A DNA stretch of 64,000 bases from Solea solea (taxonomy: Eukaryota; Chordata; Actinopteri; Pleuronectiformes; Soleidae), in contig NC_081143.1 in assembly GCF_958295425.1 (NCBI RefSeq), positions 18,576,686-18,640,685 of the forward strand. The letters are read 5' to 3'. Both the position numbers and the translations under genes were made by a program. Each line of letters opens with the position of its first letter. Position 1 is the first letter of the stretch. The notes under the pieces were generated by a model, which ran no database searches, was not told where the DNA came from, and was given only the letters and a program-made list of their open reading frames with translations. This document shows positions 1-12,900 of the stretch, piece after piece.

Positions 1-1529
1 ACTCCTATGAACAAGAAATACCAGATTGATTAAATATAAAAACAGTGTTGGCTGCAAATATATGCACACAAGCCATTGGGTGTTTACAGCAACAACAAGA
101 AGGATAAATATTACCTGGTCAAATTTAAATGAACTTGCAAGAACATACAGTACTAAATCCAGACATGCAGGACTTCCAACCTTTTTCCTGCCAGAGAATG
201 TGTGTTACAATGGGGAATCAAGAATCTTATGTCTTTCAAGGTTGGATATTTTACATTAATATTGGACATCCTTCAGCTGTTGACAGTTATACAAGGACTG
301 ACTTGGTCATATCAAGTACCTTGCTCTGATTAATGTAGCTACAGTTGATGCCAAAGTATCATTTTGTATTTCCCCTTAAAATATACGGTTACCTTACTGT
401 TACATTGATCTAATTATGCAGTTTACTTCGCTCTTCCAAGTCTGAACAAATGCTTCAACAGGCTTTTGCTCCCTCTCTCAATGGAAAATAGTGAGGGTTA
501 AATAACCTTCAGTCATCTTCTGAGAGCAATGAAGGCACAAGTGGCAAACCGCATGCTGACTTAAGGTGAACATTTTCTGTCAGTCCAAGACTGAGAAAAT
601 AGACAGTAATAAAGAGAGACAGTGTACTACTCTTATATCAAGTTATATTTTCTTGCTTTTCAACATTCTCTCCACTGTAAATCCATGTTTTGACTGTGGC
701 AACCAACTGCTGACAGACATGAAGTCTTCCACAACATTAACCCCTATAAAATGTCTGGAGTTACTCACCTTTGGAAAATAATGTGTGTTTATGCAATCTT
801 GTGGCAGATAATAATGTGAAGATAGACAACTTGGCAGCTACTACTAATGTCTGTCTAACAGGGATTGCCATGTGATAGTAAAAAAGTAACTGCAGCTGCA
901 CCATCATTATGTACAACATTACTGGGGGGAAATACTGCTGCTCAAACAGAAAATGAGTAAGCACACAATCTTCCCCAACAGTTCTTAAAAAACAATACAA
1001 ACACATTTCAGCTCTTTATCATACATTTCTGTCTACACTAGCAGACCTGATATATCACATGATGATTGGACGTTCATGCGTCTGTGTAGGAAGCAGAATA
1101 TCCATTTTCAGTTGGCTGCTCAGTTGTAGAAAATATACCAAAGATGAACAGCACAACAGGTTCATACTCGAAAATAAACAAGCTTAAAGATGAACAGCAT
1201 TGACAAAAATGAAAGGCAGGGATTTCTCTGCTCAGATCAGTAACAAGCTTAAACTTTTCTTGACAGAGTCTTGACACTTGGCATTCACTAGAGACTGCAT
1301 TATTCCCAAAATGCACAAATGTAGCAGAGAGAGCAGACAAAATGCTCTGAAAGGTCTGAAAACTTGCCAAAACCAGACTTACATACTAAGGTGAGTTTAT
1401 GAACTTCCAACATACAACAAATGCTTTCAAAAATGTGGCTTGTTTGATATTGTTTCCAAACACTCTCTGCCAACAACACCAACGTGAAACAAAGAGCATC
1501 CAATTGTAGATTTTAAAAATGGAGTAGTT

Positions 1530-1760
1530 TTGTGGGGACCCTGGAGGTGTTAGTCCCACGTGGGGAAAGGCCCCACCCCCTAGAGTTAGAGAGGCTAGAG
1601 AGAGGGGGTGTGAGCTGGCCATCTGCCAAGCCCACTCCCATCTGCTCACCATGGCATGTTAGCCATTTCCTGAACCAAAGGAAGAGGCCAGGGGTCACTT
1701 TTGGGGAACGTACTCCTCCAGGAGTGTGGGGATCCAGTAGGGGGAAGTGAATTATGTAAA
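1530..1760. other. GC-richer block of unknown origin in smurf2 intron 3
   Basis: This roughly 230-bp stretch is clearly more GC-rich than its AT-rich surroundings and is open in several frames, but no known domain is recognisable. It could be the remnant of an unrecognised transposon. Confidence 0.25.
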
Positions 1761-1997
1761 ATGAGGGGGTATCTGAGGTGCTTGTTGAGAGGTGAGAAAA
1801 AAACAGAGAAAAACAGGTGTGTGTTGGAAAATGAAAGTGTATGTTCAGAAAGGTCAAACTGCAGTTACATGCAAGATACAAGTATTGGCACACATGCATG
1901 GACTAATAAAATGTAAATATACATTCTTCTCCTACATCTGCTATCAATTCAGTCATACATCAAACTCATTAGTCTAAATTTAGTTTTGTTTTTTATC

Positions 1998-2110
1998 ATT
2001 TAGTCTATAAAATGTCAGAAAACAGCAAAATCTATTTGAGAAGCTGGAACTGTTGATGTCTGCAATTTATGCTTGGAACATATTTTAATGATTAATTCAT
2101 CATCAAAACT
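1998..2110 (+). repeat. fragment of a teleost hAT-like MITE family
   Basis: It contains the phrase 'tagtctataaaatgtcagaa' and a later 'aatgattaattcatcatc', shared in part with the fuller copy at 23331-23626 and the reverse copy at about 40268-40532. Both termini are missing. Confidence 0.45.
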
Positions 2111-3007
2111 GTTGCTGATGCATATTTGTTCATATATATATTTTCTGCCTTTATGTTCAATGATTAACATTAACATTTTATTATTTTATAATATATCTGC
2201 TTAGAGTGGTATTACAAGACAACCAGTCATACATATACTCACCTATATATAGCCTTCATCTTCTTTTCTTTGTAATTCTTTGGAAGCATTTCCTCCCATG
2301 ACTCTCTCGCTTTACTACAGATTTCCAACTCTTAATAATATATGAACTTGCTCCACTTCTCCAACTATTTTCCTTTAACACTGGATCCTTTGCATCCTTT
2401 GGGTAAATCATTCCTTCATGAACTCTTTGTCACTTGTATGCCAGGTTTTCCTTCACCGCTGAATTATTCATAGATTTAATTTGAAAATTCAGGGATTTGC
2501 ATACATCGCTGAGCCTTAAAGTGAGAGGAAACCTACCTGATTCGAGCTCTATGTTACTTAGATTTTGCCCCCTGATGTGCCCCCTATATAAATCTTATCC
2601 GTTTCAGAGAAACGAAGCTCAAGCACCCAAAACAGTTATTGAAGCAAAGATCACATATCGGTCTGAGTTGTGTTTTTATCTTAGAAATACCACATGAATA
2701 TGTCTGCTGAGGGTGGTGCTGAGGAATGTCTAAAATCTCACCCTACAAGATGTTTTGTTCACATGAAATACTTGTGAAAAGGTTTACAGATGGGTGTCCC
2801 TGCACACAGAAAATAATCTACATTCCTCAAACACTTGTTATGGCAGTTGCACACAAAGACATGCTAAAGAACAAAACCAGTATGTAACATTTTTGGCTTC
2901 TGTACTATTTCATGCATATCCATCTCAACCCCACACATGTACACTACATTTGTATTTTAATACCTAAAGCACTACATGGCATCTAGCAACAAGTCCTGCT
3001 GACTTAC

Positions 3008-3116
3008 AGATCATAATGTTGATTCCATTTTGGGTCCAGCGTATTTCTCACAGTATCTGTAGAGTGGCATTGTCCTGACCCATCCACCACCACTTTGGCA
3101 AAGGGATCTGGCAACC
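3008..3116 (-). CDS. smurf2: smurf2 coding exon 3 (C2 domain)
   Basis: Acceptor acag at 3120-3117 and donor gtaag at 3007-3003 bracket 109 nt. They encode the conserved C2 stretch from RLPDPFAKVV through NTLDPKWNQHYD, ending two bases into a Leu codon. DPKWN is the typical C2 calcium/lipid-loop motif. It is the last exon visible before the left edge. Confidence 0.95.
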
Positions 3117-6100
3117 CTGTAAAAGTAGGTAAATGAAGTTTTTTTAGCACATGCAAAAAGTAACATCACCAATGCCCCTTAAACGCAGCCATCTAAAAAA
3201 GATTGCAGCAATTTGCATATAAAAAATGCGTAATGCAATCCATAGTAGTTGCTAAATTTGCTAAATAACAAGCTGCCATAAATAAATAAATGAATGGAAA
3301 ACATGACAATCACAGCAGCTTTTCAGGTAGCTCTATTCTTAACCATAAATGACACACAACTACTTTGCATATGTGTGATCCATTCATATTGACTGCAGAT
3401 GCTAATTTTGTTGTTGGACATCAGTGTACTGAGAAGAATAAAGAGCAGAAAGCTAAGCACAAGTCTTACATCATACCTCATTCAGGTGGCAATCTGTTAA
3501 GGTTTTTTTTGTGCTTATCTGTGTGTTGGTCTGTGTAAAGGTGCACATCTATGTGCATCTTAAATGTGTCAGAGTTTATCCCTCTGGGCACCGACACTTC
3601 ACACTTCACACACAGATAAAAACCTGTTTAGTTACCCTACTGCTCGCCTTGCACTTCCTTCTTTGCGGCTGTGTGTTACTGCTTTGTGTAAAGGCTTGTT
3701 AGACAAAAATTAATACATTATTGTCTGTATGTATGACTTCCAGTTTAATGGGGAAGCAACCCACTGGGTAAACGTCCTGCTATTTCTGCAAATAAATGAT
3801 TTTCCATGACCACAACTTGCATTTATTGTTGTTGGTGGGCAGGTAAAAGGTATCCTTTTGTCAAATCCTCTTAACAATGGAACTTAAGTCACCTCTTACA
3901 TTAATGCCAGAGGCAAGGAACAGTCTGCCCTCATCACCCACACAGAGGCATGTTTTAATGTTAAGAAACAGTGAATTACAAAGCACAGAAACCAAAAAGC
4001 ATTCACATTTTGCATGTTGATGTGTACTTCTGTTTTGTTTTAATCTGATCCAACTATTATGGCGTGGCATTTGCAAGTTTATTTATTTCCTTATTAGTAT
4101 ATAAATTCAATTGCCACTTCTTTAGGTAAAACTGTTCAACTACTCTTTAACACAAATATCTGGTCTACCAATAACATGGTGGCAACAGGCATGTAGAAGT
4201 ATCATACCTAGCATCAGAATGGGGAAGACATGTGATTTAAGTGACTTTGAACCTGGCATGGTTGATGCCAGACGGGCTGGTCTGAGTAGTTCTGCTAATC
4301 TACTTGGAATTTCTTGCACAATCATCTCTAGCATTTACAGAGAATAGTCTGGAAAAAGCCAAAGTATCCAGTGAGCAGCAGGTCACCAGTGAGTGGTCTC
4401 TCTAGTCTCCTTGTAATCCCCCATTCAGACTTGCTAATATGACACAGTACTTCACATTTTTACAGCAAAAGGCTGTACAATAAAGTACAATTTCTGTGTT
4501 GTTATAGCTTTTGTAACCAAGTCTAATGCTTCCATTATCATGGACCTGAAGTTTTTTTCCCTAGAAGTTGGATTATTGTTGGGTCCCTGTGTTTGCCAGG
4601 CTTCCTGGTGCATACAACAGACAGACAGCTCTGTGGAGACTTAATTTACAACATGGCTTCAAAAATCAGCAAGCTGCCACTGCTGACAAGGGCCATTCAA
4701 TGCACAAAGGAGGGTGGGACAAGAATAGCAACACGTAAAAATAGCCTTTACTTACGGAAGAAGTCTTTCTTTGCCAGGTTCTTTGCACACAAGACTGTAA
4801 GAGAAGAAACGTGGAGATGTTAGTGACAAACCAGAACTATGCAAACACAAAAAATGACAAGCCAAAGTCCACACAAATATATTTGAGCCCACCAAATACA
4901 CTATGAAGTCACTACATATTCCATTGTACTACATATTTAAGAATAAAAAAAGCTGATATCACATAGTAGCAGTGAAAATATATTAAAAATTTTAGTGTCT
5001 TGCAATTGGAAGTTTACTTTTCTTAAAATGTACAAAATAAAAGAAATACTACTATTTTAATATTTTCTGTGTGTGAAGCATGTCCCTGATGCCCCCGATG
5101 TTAAAAATCAAGGTGGAAAGATGTAATTAAAAAGAAAACAAGACCAAGACATGTCAGACACCTCCAAACTATTACTACCATATCATGATAAAAGATTGCC
5201 TGTTCTATTTGACCTGGAACTAGAAGACTTATGTAGAAGTTACAATGTGTAAATCCACCACAGTCCCCGGAATACTCAATGCGCTGCAAATACATATTAT
5301 ATAAGCATCATTTAGACAATAACATAAGGGCTATATATATATATACACACACAAATAGGTGCAGAAGATTAAATTCTTTAATCGTAATGAGAAAATGTCA
5401 CAGAGCCCATGCAACCATTTAATTGTCTCTGATGTTAATATGATGCATTATACATAAAACTGCACAAGCAATACAATGTAGTTACTGCATTCTGCAGAGC
5501 AATGGTCTCCTTGTTTTAGTATAAATCAAGTCACTTAAATCACATGTCTTCCCATTCTGATGCTAGGTATGATACTTCTACATGCCTGTTGCCACCATGT
5601 TATTGGTTGACCAGATATTTGTGTTAAAGAGTAGTTGAACAGTTTTACCTAAAGAAGTGGCAATTGAATTTATATACTAATGAGGAAATAAATAAACTTG
5701 CATGTGCCACGCCATATAAATCATGTCACCAAACAAAAAACAGGTTACTTAAGCAAACTGGCTGTCCTGGCCGATAAAAATACTTTACTCAGTACACTCT
5801 GATATGTCACTGGCCTTGTTATAGTCTCTCAGTCAAGGACATTAAAACAGAGTAGGGTTGGACACATGTCAACATAGGTTTGCATCCCAGATGTCAAAGT
5901 ATATGAAACTGCCATGAATTTAGAAATAACAACCACTTCCAAAATACATAGAAACATGTCTGTGGACCTATCCCTGCATTACAAGAATTCAGCATGGAGA
6001 CCTGACTCTGACCAGAATGTCACAGTGAGACAAATCAGACAAAATCACAACATGGGAACAGACAGTTTCAAAACAAATCAAATTACACTGGGCAACTGAA

Positions 6101-9100
6101 TGAACACTGACCATCAGCCTGTCAGGGGAAATAACACTGCCAAGTCTCACAGTATGGGTGCATGCCAAATCAGAGACAGCCAGCCAAAAACTCATGGGAC
6201 AAAACGGACACCATGTTGTTGGCAGACAGGAGAAAAATGAGGGAGAGATAGGCCTGAAATCTTGGCAGAATAATGGTGGAAAGTCCAACCCAGAAACAAA
6301 AATCACATACCACAGCCATCAATATATCCGTTTTAAAAGTACATATGTAAGCCAGTCCTTACAGACACACAGTATTTCCAAATGAGTAAAAGTCAAAATC
6401 AAGGCTAAAATGTCATGACTGAGTAAAGCTGATATCCTGCTATGAAACAGGCTGACAATGGCCATAGCTTTAGTTCAATTCTGTAATAACTAGATGCTTC
6501 AGTTGATAACTACCTTGCCCTTACTCAAAATAGTACATTTCCTACAGTTATCCATAACAATTTTTTTTATAAAAAATTCAAAGATAAACTTGCCCCTCTT
6601 CTTCTCTCAGTCTATGCAGAAGCACTGGAGAATAACATTCTTCCGCCTACACTCCGCCAGGCATCTATTACACTGTTATTAAAGAAGAATAAGGACCCTC
6701 GAGATTGCTCATCTTATAGACCAATCACCTTGACAAACTGTGATGGTAAAGTGTTCTCAAAGGCCATTGCACTCCGACTTGAAACAATTCTTCCTCATGT
6801 CATTTCGGAGGACCAGACTGGGTTTATCCAGGGCAGACAAGCTTATTTTAACCTGAGACGATTGATCAACATCATCTACACTGAATCTAGCAATTCATCC
6901 AGAGGCAGTAATATCGCTTGATGCCGAAAAGGCGTTTGATCGGGTTGAGTGGGGTTATCTTTTTCATACACCTGGCAGGTTTGGTTTTGGCCCCAACTTC
7001 AGTCATCTTATCAAGCTCATTTACACTGACCCGACTGCCTCAGTTTATACCAATGGTATCTCATCTGAGTACTTTCCTCTTCGCAGAGGGACAAAACAAG
7101 GGGATCCAGTGAGTCAGTTGCTTTTCGCTTTAGCTATGGAGCCACTTGCCATAGCTCTTAGCTAAATTAGCAAGAATATTTCCGAACGTAGACCCATTGT
7201 GCGATAGATGTAAACAGGCTCCGGCTACATCCTATCAATGGTTCTGGTCTTTTCCGAAATGTGTTCCTGTCTGGTCACCCTTTTTTGAAGTCATCTCTAA
7301 TGCTTATGCTTATGCTTATGCTTATAACATCTCACCTTCTCCCTTGGTGGCTGTTTTTGGTTGGTTTTTCTGATCCAGATCTGTTCCCCCTGTTCATTTA
7401 CAGAGGGTCGTTGCCTTTTCTTCCCTATTAGCTAGACGCTTGATTTTATTTAAATGGAAGGCTGCTATTCATACATATTAAACTTGGCTTAATATGTTGA
7501 CAATATTATCTGGGCATATGGCCATGCCACTGTGGATCCAACCATCAGTGGCTGCACAAGACCAAATCTCATCTCTGCTCCCTGTGTGTATTCAACTGTG
7601 TTGATTTGCTGCCATGTGAGCAAGCAGGCCATGGTGACCAGGGGCTGGAAGTGGACCACTCATTAACATCCTAACACGACAAGCTAGGTCAACTACGAAT
7701 CAGTAAATGACCAGAAAGCCGAGGGGTGGGACCGCATACAACTCAGGAGAAGCTCAGGACATCACCATCCCTTGATCAAACTAATAAGAATTTTTTGGAA
7801 GACAGTTTGACAAAAAAACATTAAAAACTGTATATATGGTGAGTAAATATTGATAACTCATTCTTGATCTTGTGGAAGACAACCATTCAACAGGACACCA
7901 GAGTAACATTTTTATCTTATTTTATAGGGATGCACGATATATCGGCATTAATATTGGTATCGGCCGATGTTCGTCATTTTTTAACATATCGGCATCGGTG
8001 CAATGAGTAAAACTGCGCCGATTTTAACAACCGATGTTTATACCCGTCTAATTGCTGTTTGTGTATGTGTGTCGGGAAGGGGACAGCGTCAGTGATGCAA
8101 GCGCAGCACAAGGTGTGTGTGTGTGTGTGTGTGTGTGGAGGAGAGAGAATGTCAGCGGTGTGGGCGATTTTTCAGGGTGTCCATAGAAGATACGCGAAAA
8201 GCATTATGCAACACTTGCAAAGTCGAGGTAATGCGAGGAGGGTTCCGCGTCAAGTCATTCAATACCACAAATTTGATCATGTCATTTGAAAAACCGCCAC
8301 CCAGAAGTACACAAACAACGGCAGGAAGCTAACGCTAGTAACATTAGGCAGCAGACAAAAAGAAAGCAGCGCAGCTGGGACTCGACCAAAGGAAGACAGT
8401 GGCCAGGGCAATAACGATCAAGGTAATGGAAATGATTGCTCTTGACGACCAGCCGAGGGTTCCGACGGTTGATAGCGCATATTGAACCCCGCAACAACCT
8501 GCCAATTCGGCGCTACTTTTCCGATGTTTTGCAATTGAATAAATATCTGGTTGCCATGAATACTGGCAAGTTTGATAAAGTATTTTAACATGTTTTTTTT
8601 AATTATGGCAGCTCTTAGTAGAGCTTGTCAGGTATTGTTTCTCATATCTGTTGTGTAGTTTTATTGTGAAGGGAAGTGGCGCGGTTGTTGTTGTCGGGAG
8701 GAAGGGTTGTTGACTTTATTTACGTACCCAGTATAGACGCCCTTATCTCGGTTACAGTAACTTTGGCAGGGTATTATTTTTATTTATGTTCATGTTTGTA
8801 ATTTATGATCCAAACTTTCTCACAGGAGTTGAGGGAGTTAAACTGTACTTTCATTTAGTTACACACTTGCTACAAGTGGTAAAGGTTTCTAAAAACCTTT
8901 ACTTGTAGTTGGTTACTTGTGTCTTATGTGACCTTGTTATTTGGAGGTAAAACATGTTTTGAAAATAAAGAAAGACATTCAAAAATTCAGCTTGCATGAT
9001 TTTCATTCTGTACAAACTTTTATCATCTCAGAAACTTTTTTTTAAAAACATATATCGATATCGGTAAATATCGGTTATCGGCCATAGCAGCAATATTAAT

Positions 9101-9921
9101 ATCGGATATCGGTATCGGTGGAAATAGTCATATCGGTGCATCCCTATTATTTTAGTACATTTTTAAGCCATGCTGTGGTTCAAGATGGCTAAAATAGGAC
9201 AAGAGAGTATCAACTTAAAATTCATTGCTACAGTAGCAAACCAATGGGACATTTTAAGATGGGTCTGTTTTGTAATGTTACTGCACTTGTTTATGAACCG
9301 ATTAAACTATTTATAAATATAAAATGAAGGTATATCCACTTTACTTTTAATGTTTTGCACAGTGCTGTTTTTCCTCAAGACCCACATATTAATCGATAAC
9401 AGTCAAAATCACTATACTTATAGTGCCTTGACCAGATGGTTTGGTATTGTTCCACTCATAGCATTTGTTACCCTGCTGGCCATACACATTCTGTTTAAAT
9501 GGGAATCTTCAGCATCTTCCTCACACAGTCAATGGATAAAGGAAGTACATCTTTGTATCAAATTAGAGGGCAACTATGATGCTTTGTTTAGCAAAATATT
9601 TGAAACAGCTGCTGTTTTGGGACCATTTGTAGGTGAGTCACTCTAGTCCACTGTCTGAAACAAGCCATAAATCAAACTTAACAGTCACACCAAACCAAGC
9701 CTTTCCATCTAACAAACAAGCATCGTGGGAGAATGCCTTTACCACTGTCTGGTTTCTAAGGGACATGGAGACAGGCAGTGTTCTGCCATTGACCCAGACA
9801 AAATGTCCTCAGGCTTTAGGGGTCAACCATAGCTTCCCATCTCCAGGGGAACCTGTAGTCTGCAGCTTTATTGTGAGTTTAAACATACTGTTGAAAAGGA
9901 GAAGATGATTGTTGATTGTTT

Positions 9922-9953
<32 letters not shown>

Positions 9954-12900
9954 AAACAATGTGCAGCATTAGTGATACTAAATATAAACACAATCCCACT
10001 GATACCATACTGCAATTTACATATGTGCACATATTAGGACATATGATAATGGTACTGCACAATGTGCATCTCAGCTCAGAAAGAGGCAGTTAGAGAGACG
10101 GGGGCTTTGTAACGTCTCCGTCTGTCTGAATATAAAGGCCAGGCTGAAGGTTGGCATTAGTTCTGGTTAAAGGGTGAAGGGTCATAAACAGACAGGAGTT
10201 AGAGTGTGTCAGGGGATTGACACTTGTTTTCTCAAGGGAGTCTCCAAGCTACCATTTGCTATGACTGCTTAATTCTCAACTGTTTGTTGGAAAAAGGGTT
10301 AGAGGAAGGAATAGTGCACTTTTTGATGGATCAAGTGGTTTTAGTGCAGCTAAAATGTGTCCAGCCAGCTCATTGGACATCCATGAAGTTGATGGATGAA
10401 TTGATGATCTTTATTTAGATGGTGTTTTTTCATCTCTAAGTCACATTGCAGATGCTTACAAAAGCAAGTAACCTTCAACTATTAACTATAAATTTGGATT
10501 TTCTGAAGATCCTGGATGTGCAAATATAATTTGTTCATAAAGAATGGGGAATTCAAGACAGGGGACACGAGCTGTATTCAAGTTCAGAAAAGTGTATGAT
10601 TTATACATTGCACAGTCCACTGAACCACCAGCATGCCTCTCGCCTCTTGGAGTCCAAGTTAACGTCATCAAATCACAGAGCTGCTTTGCCCTAGACCAAA
10701 GGGGTTGTTGTCATTGCATTGCTGTACTGCCAGCTCCCTGGTGAACTGCAGCCATTTTGTGGTTCATTTGTTCACTTAACTCTGGCACTACAAGGACAGG
10801 AAAGTCACCTCATGCTGCATCAACATCCCGTTGATGCAGCATGGATGCTGACAATGTTTTCGTAAAGATGGGATCTATGATCATCCATCATGTTATTGTA
10901 GATTACTATCTGATCATAAAATGTTTAATGACACTGTCTAAACTTATCTAGTAAGTCTATGAACCAGCTTTTGCATAAGACTATTTTCCACATGTAATGT
11001 ATCTGTGCTCACTTCTGTTTTGATGGAAATGTCATTACACTTCTCATAACCGGCTTGGCTCAAAATTATTGAATTCTTTAATTAACATAATCAACCTACC
11101 TGTCAGTGGGTGTTAATGGCAAAACCATTGTTAAATTAAAATTATAATTTCCTAAAAGCTAATGTCATGAAGTCTGTGTTGTGCTAGTGTTTAAGATCAC
11201 AAAATAGTGCACATAATAGCGAAGAGTTACCAATTGTGAGCTGGGATTTGGGGTTTTTATATGAAATTTGGTTCACTTTTAATTTATTTTAATCCCTATT
11301 CTGTAATAATTTTATTTATCTAGAGAGCACTTTGTGCTTATGCTTGAAAAGTGCTATATAAATAAAACTATTAAATGTATTATTTATATTTAGATGACAA
11401 GGTTTATTCTGCAGAGGCTTCTTAAATTGATTTCCAAACAATTCAAGGCCTGGAAAACAGCTTAATCTCTCTTCACATGTAGGAAAGCTACATTTATAGA
11501 CACTTATTACAGAGTATTGAAAATAAACAGCAAAACGTGTCTTTCTATCATTCACCACGGGATTCCCCGAGTCATTAGTGACTAAAACCCCTAATTAAAA
11601 AAGGAAGGTATGTTTAAAAAGGGAAGGTCCCTGTTATGACTCTTGCTACAGCCCCACGCTGTCTCATTCACAGCATTGTCCAGTAGTTCAACAAAATACT
11701 TCCTCTTTCCCTCCTCACGCCTCCCTGGTGGGATTGCTCATTCTGAAGAACACGCAGAGAATACATGCTGCCAAGAAGTCCAGCACAAGTGCTATGTGTG
11801 TACGTGACCAACTTCGGGTTTATGCTGCAAGTACATACTGCAAAAAAATATAATGGTGTGGTGTGAATTTGCATTTATAGGGCTCTAAACTCGGTCAATG
11901 TTGCCAAACTGAGCTTCTAATCTACATTGCATTTCCTTCCCAGTCTCCCACCCTTAGCCATTCTCCAGCCCAGTGAATGCTCGGGATGCCAATTATGTCA
12001 TTCATTTGAGAGGCCAGCAGGCTACAGCTGACACTCCCTCCTCTTTCTTCCCCTCTCTGCTGCCCAAGGAGACGCCAACAAACTGGAGTCAGGAATCTGG
12101 AGTGAAACGTAATTACTACACCAAGGAGGAGGGGTTGGGTCGGAAAGGGGTGAGAAGGTAAAGACAAAATGTTCATCTGGAGGCAGGAAACTGATGGAAT
12201 TAAGAACTATAGAGAGGGTGGAATTTAAGGAGAAGAAAGCAGTCTATCTAGAGTCACAAATCTATCTGTGGAACACAGAGAGTAGAGGGGAGAAAAGCAA
12301 GAGAAATACGGGAATGCGGAGGAGAGAAAGAAAAGGGAGAGGTACATTTTGACCACAATAGTCTGGCAGTGACAGGTTGTTTACAGTGAACATGAGATAA
12401 TGACAGGTACAAAGAAAGGGGATAAAGAATGGGCAATTATCTGAGTTAAATTTGTAAGTGCATTGTGAGAATTTGAGAAAATATGTTAGTTGACACTTTA
12501 ATTGCCAAAGTGGCATTAGGATAATGTATGATAACCTTTTAGAAGAGGCTCATACCAATGCTGTATTTTGTTATTGTCACATTCTGCATTGTCTAGAGCC
12601 ATCTTATTTATCAGCATGTTTGTCTTTTTGTTTAATTGGCTGAAAAGAATAGAGCCACATTACTGTAGTAAAACTAAGCATTTACACCACAAGACAGAAT
12701 ATCAGAAGATGATTAAGTATAAAAAATGCCAGAAAGTACAATCTCTGCTTTTGAACAGCTTTATTTTTAGCTACATCAGCAGAGAGCTAAATAAACCCTG
12801 CTGGAAACCAAGTGCAAAATCATTCTGATCAGCCCAATCCATGTAAACCAATACAAGAACATTAAAAAAAATACAGAACGATTAGAAGTATAGTTTAGTA

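Larger units (their letters stand above)
1..3007. other. smurf2 intron 3 (part), no exon seen
   Basis: The next SMURF2 exon should encode the segment starting YIGKSDS; I searched both strands by eye and did not find it, so intron 3 exceeds 3 kb. The stretch is AT-rich. It holds a fragment of a dispersed hAT-like MITE family (about 1998-2110) and an unassigned GC-richer block (about 1530-1760). Confidence 0.6.

Noticed and set aside
720..800. Possible minus-strand exon ending at a ggtgag donor near 770
   Set aside because: The translation does not fit the expected SMURF2 C2 segment after HYDL, and no acceptor in phase was found.
1513..1899. 128-codon minus-strand ORF near 1.5-1.9 kb
   Set aside because: Proline-rich translation without any recognisable domain, from a GC-richer block in an intron; judged chance.
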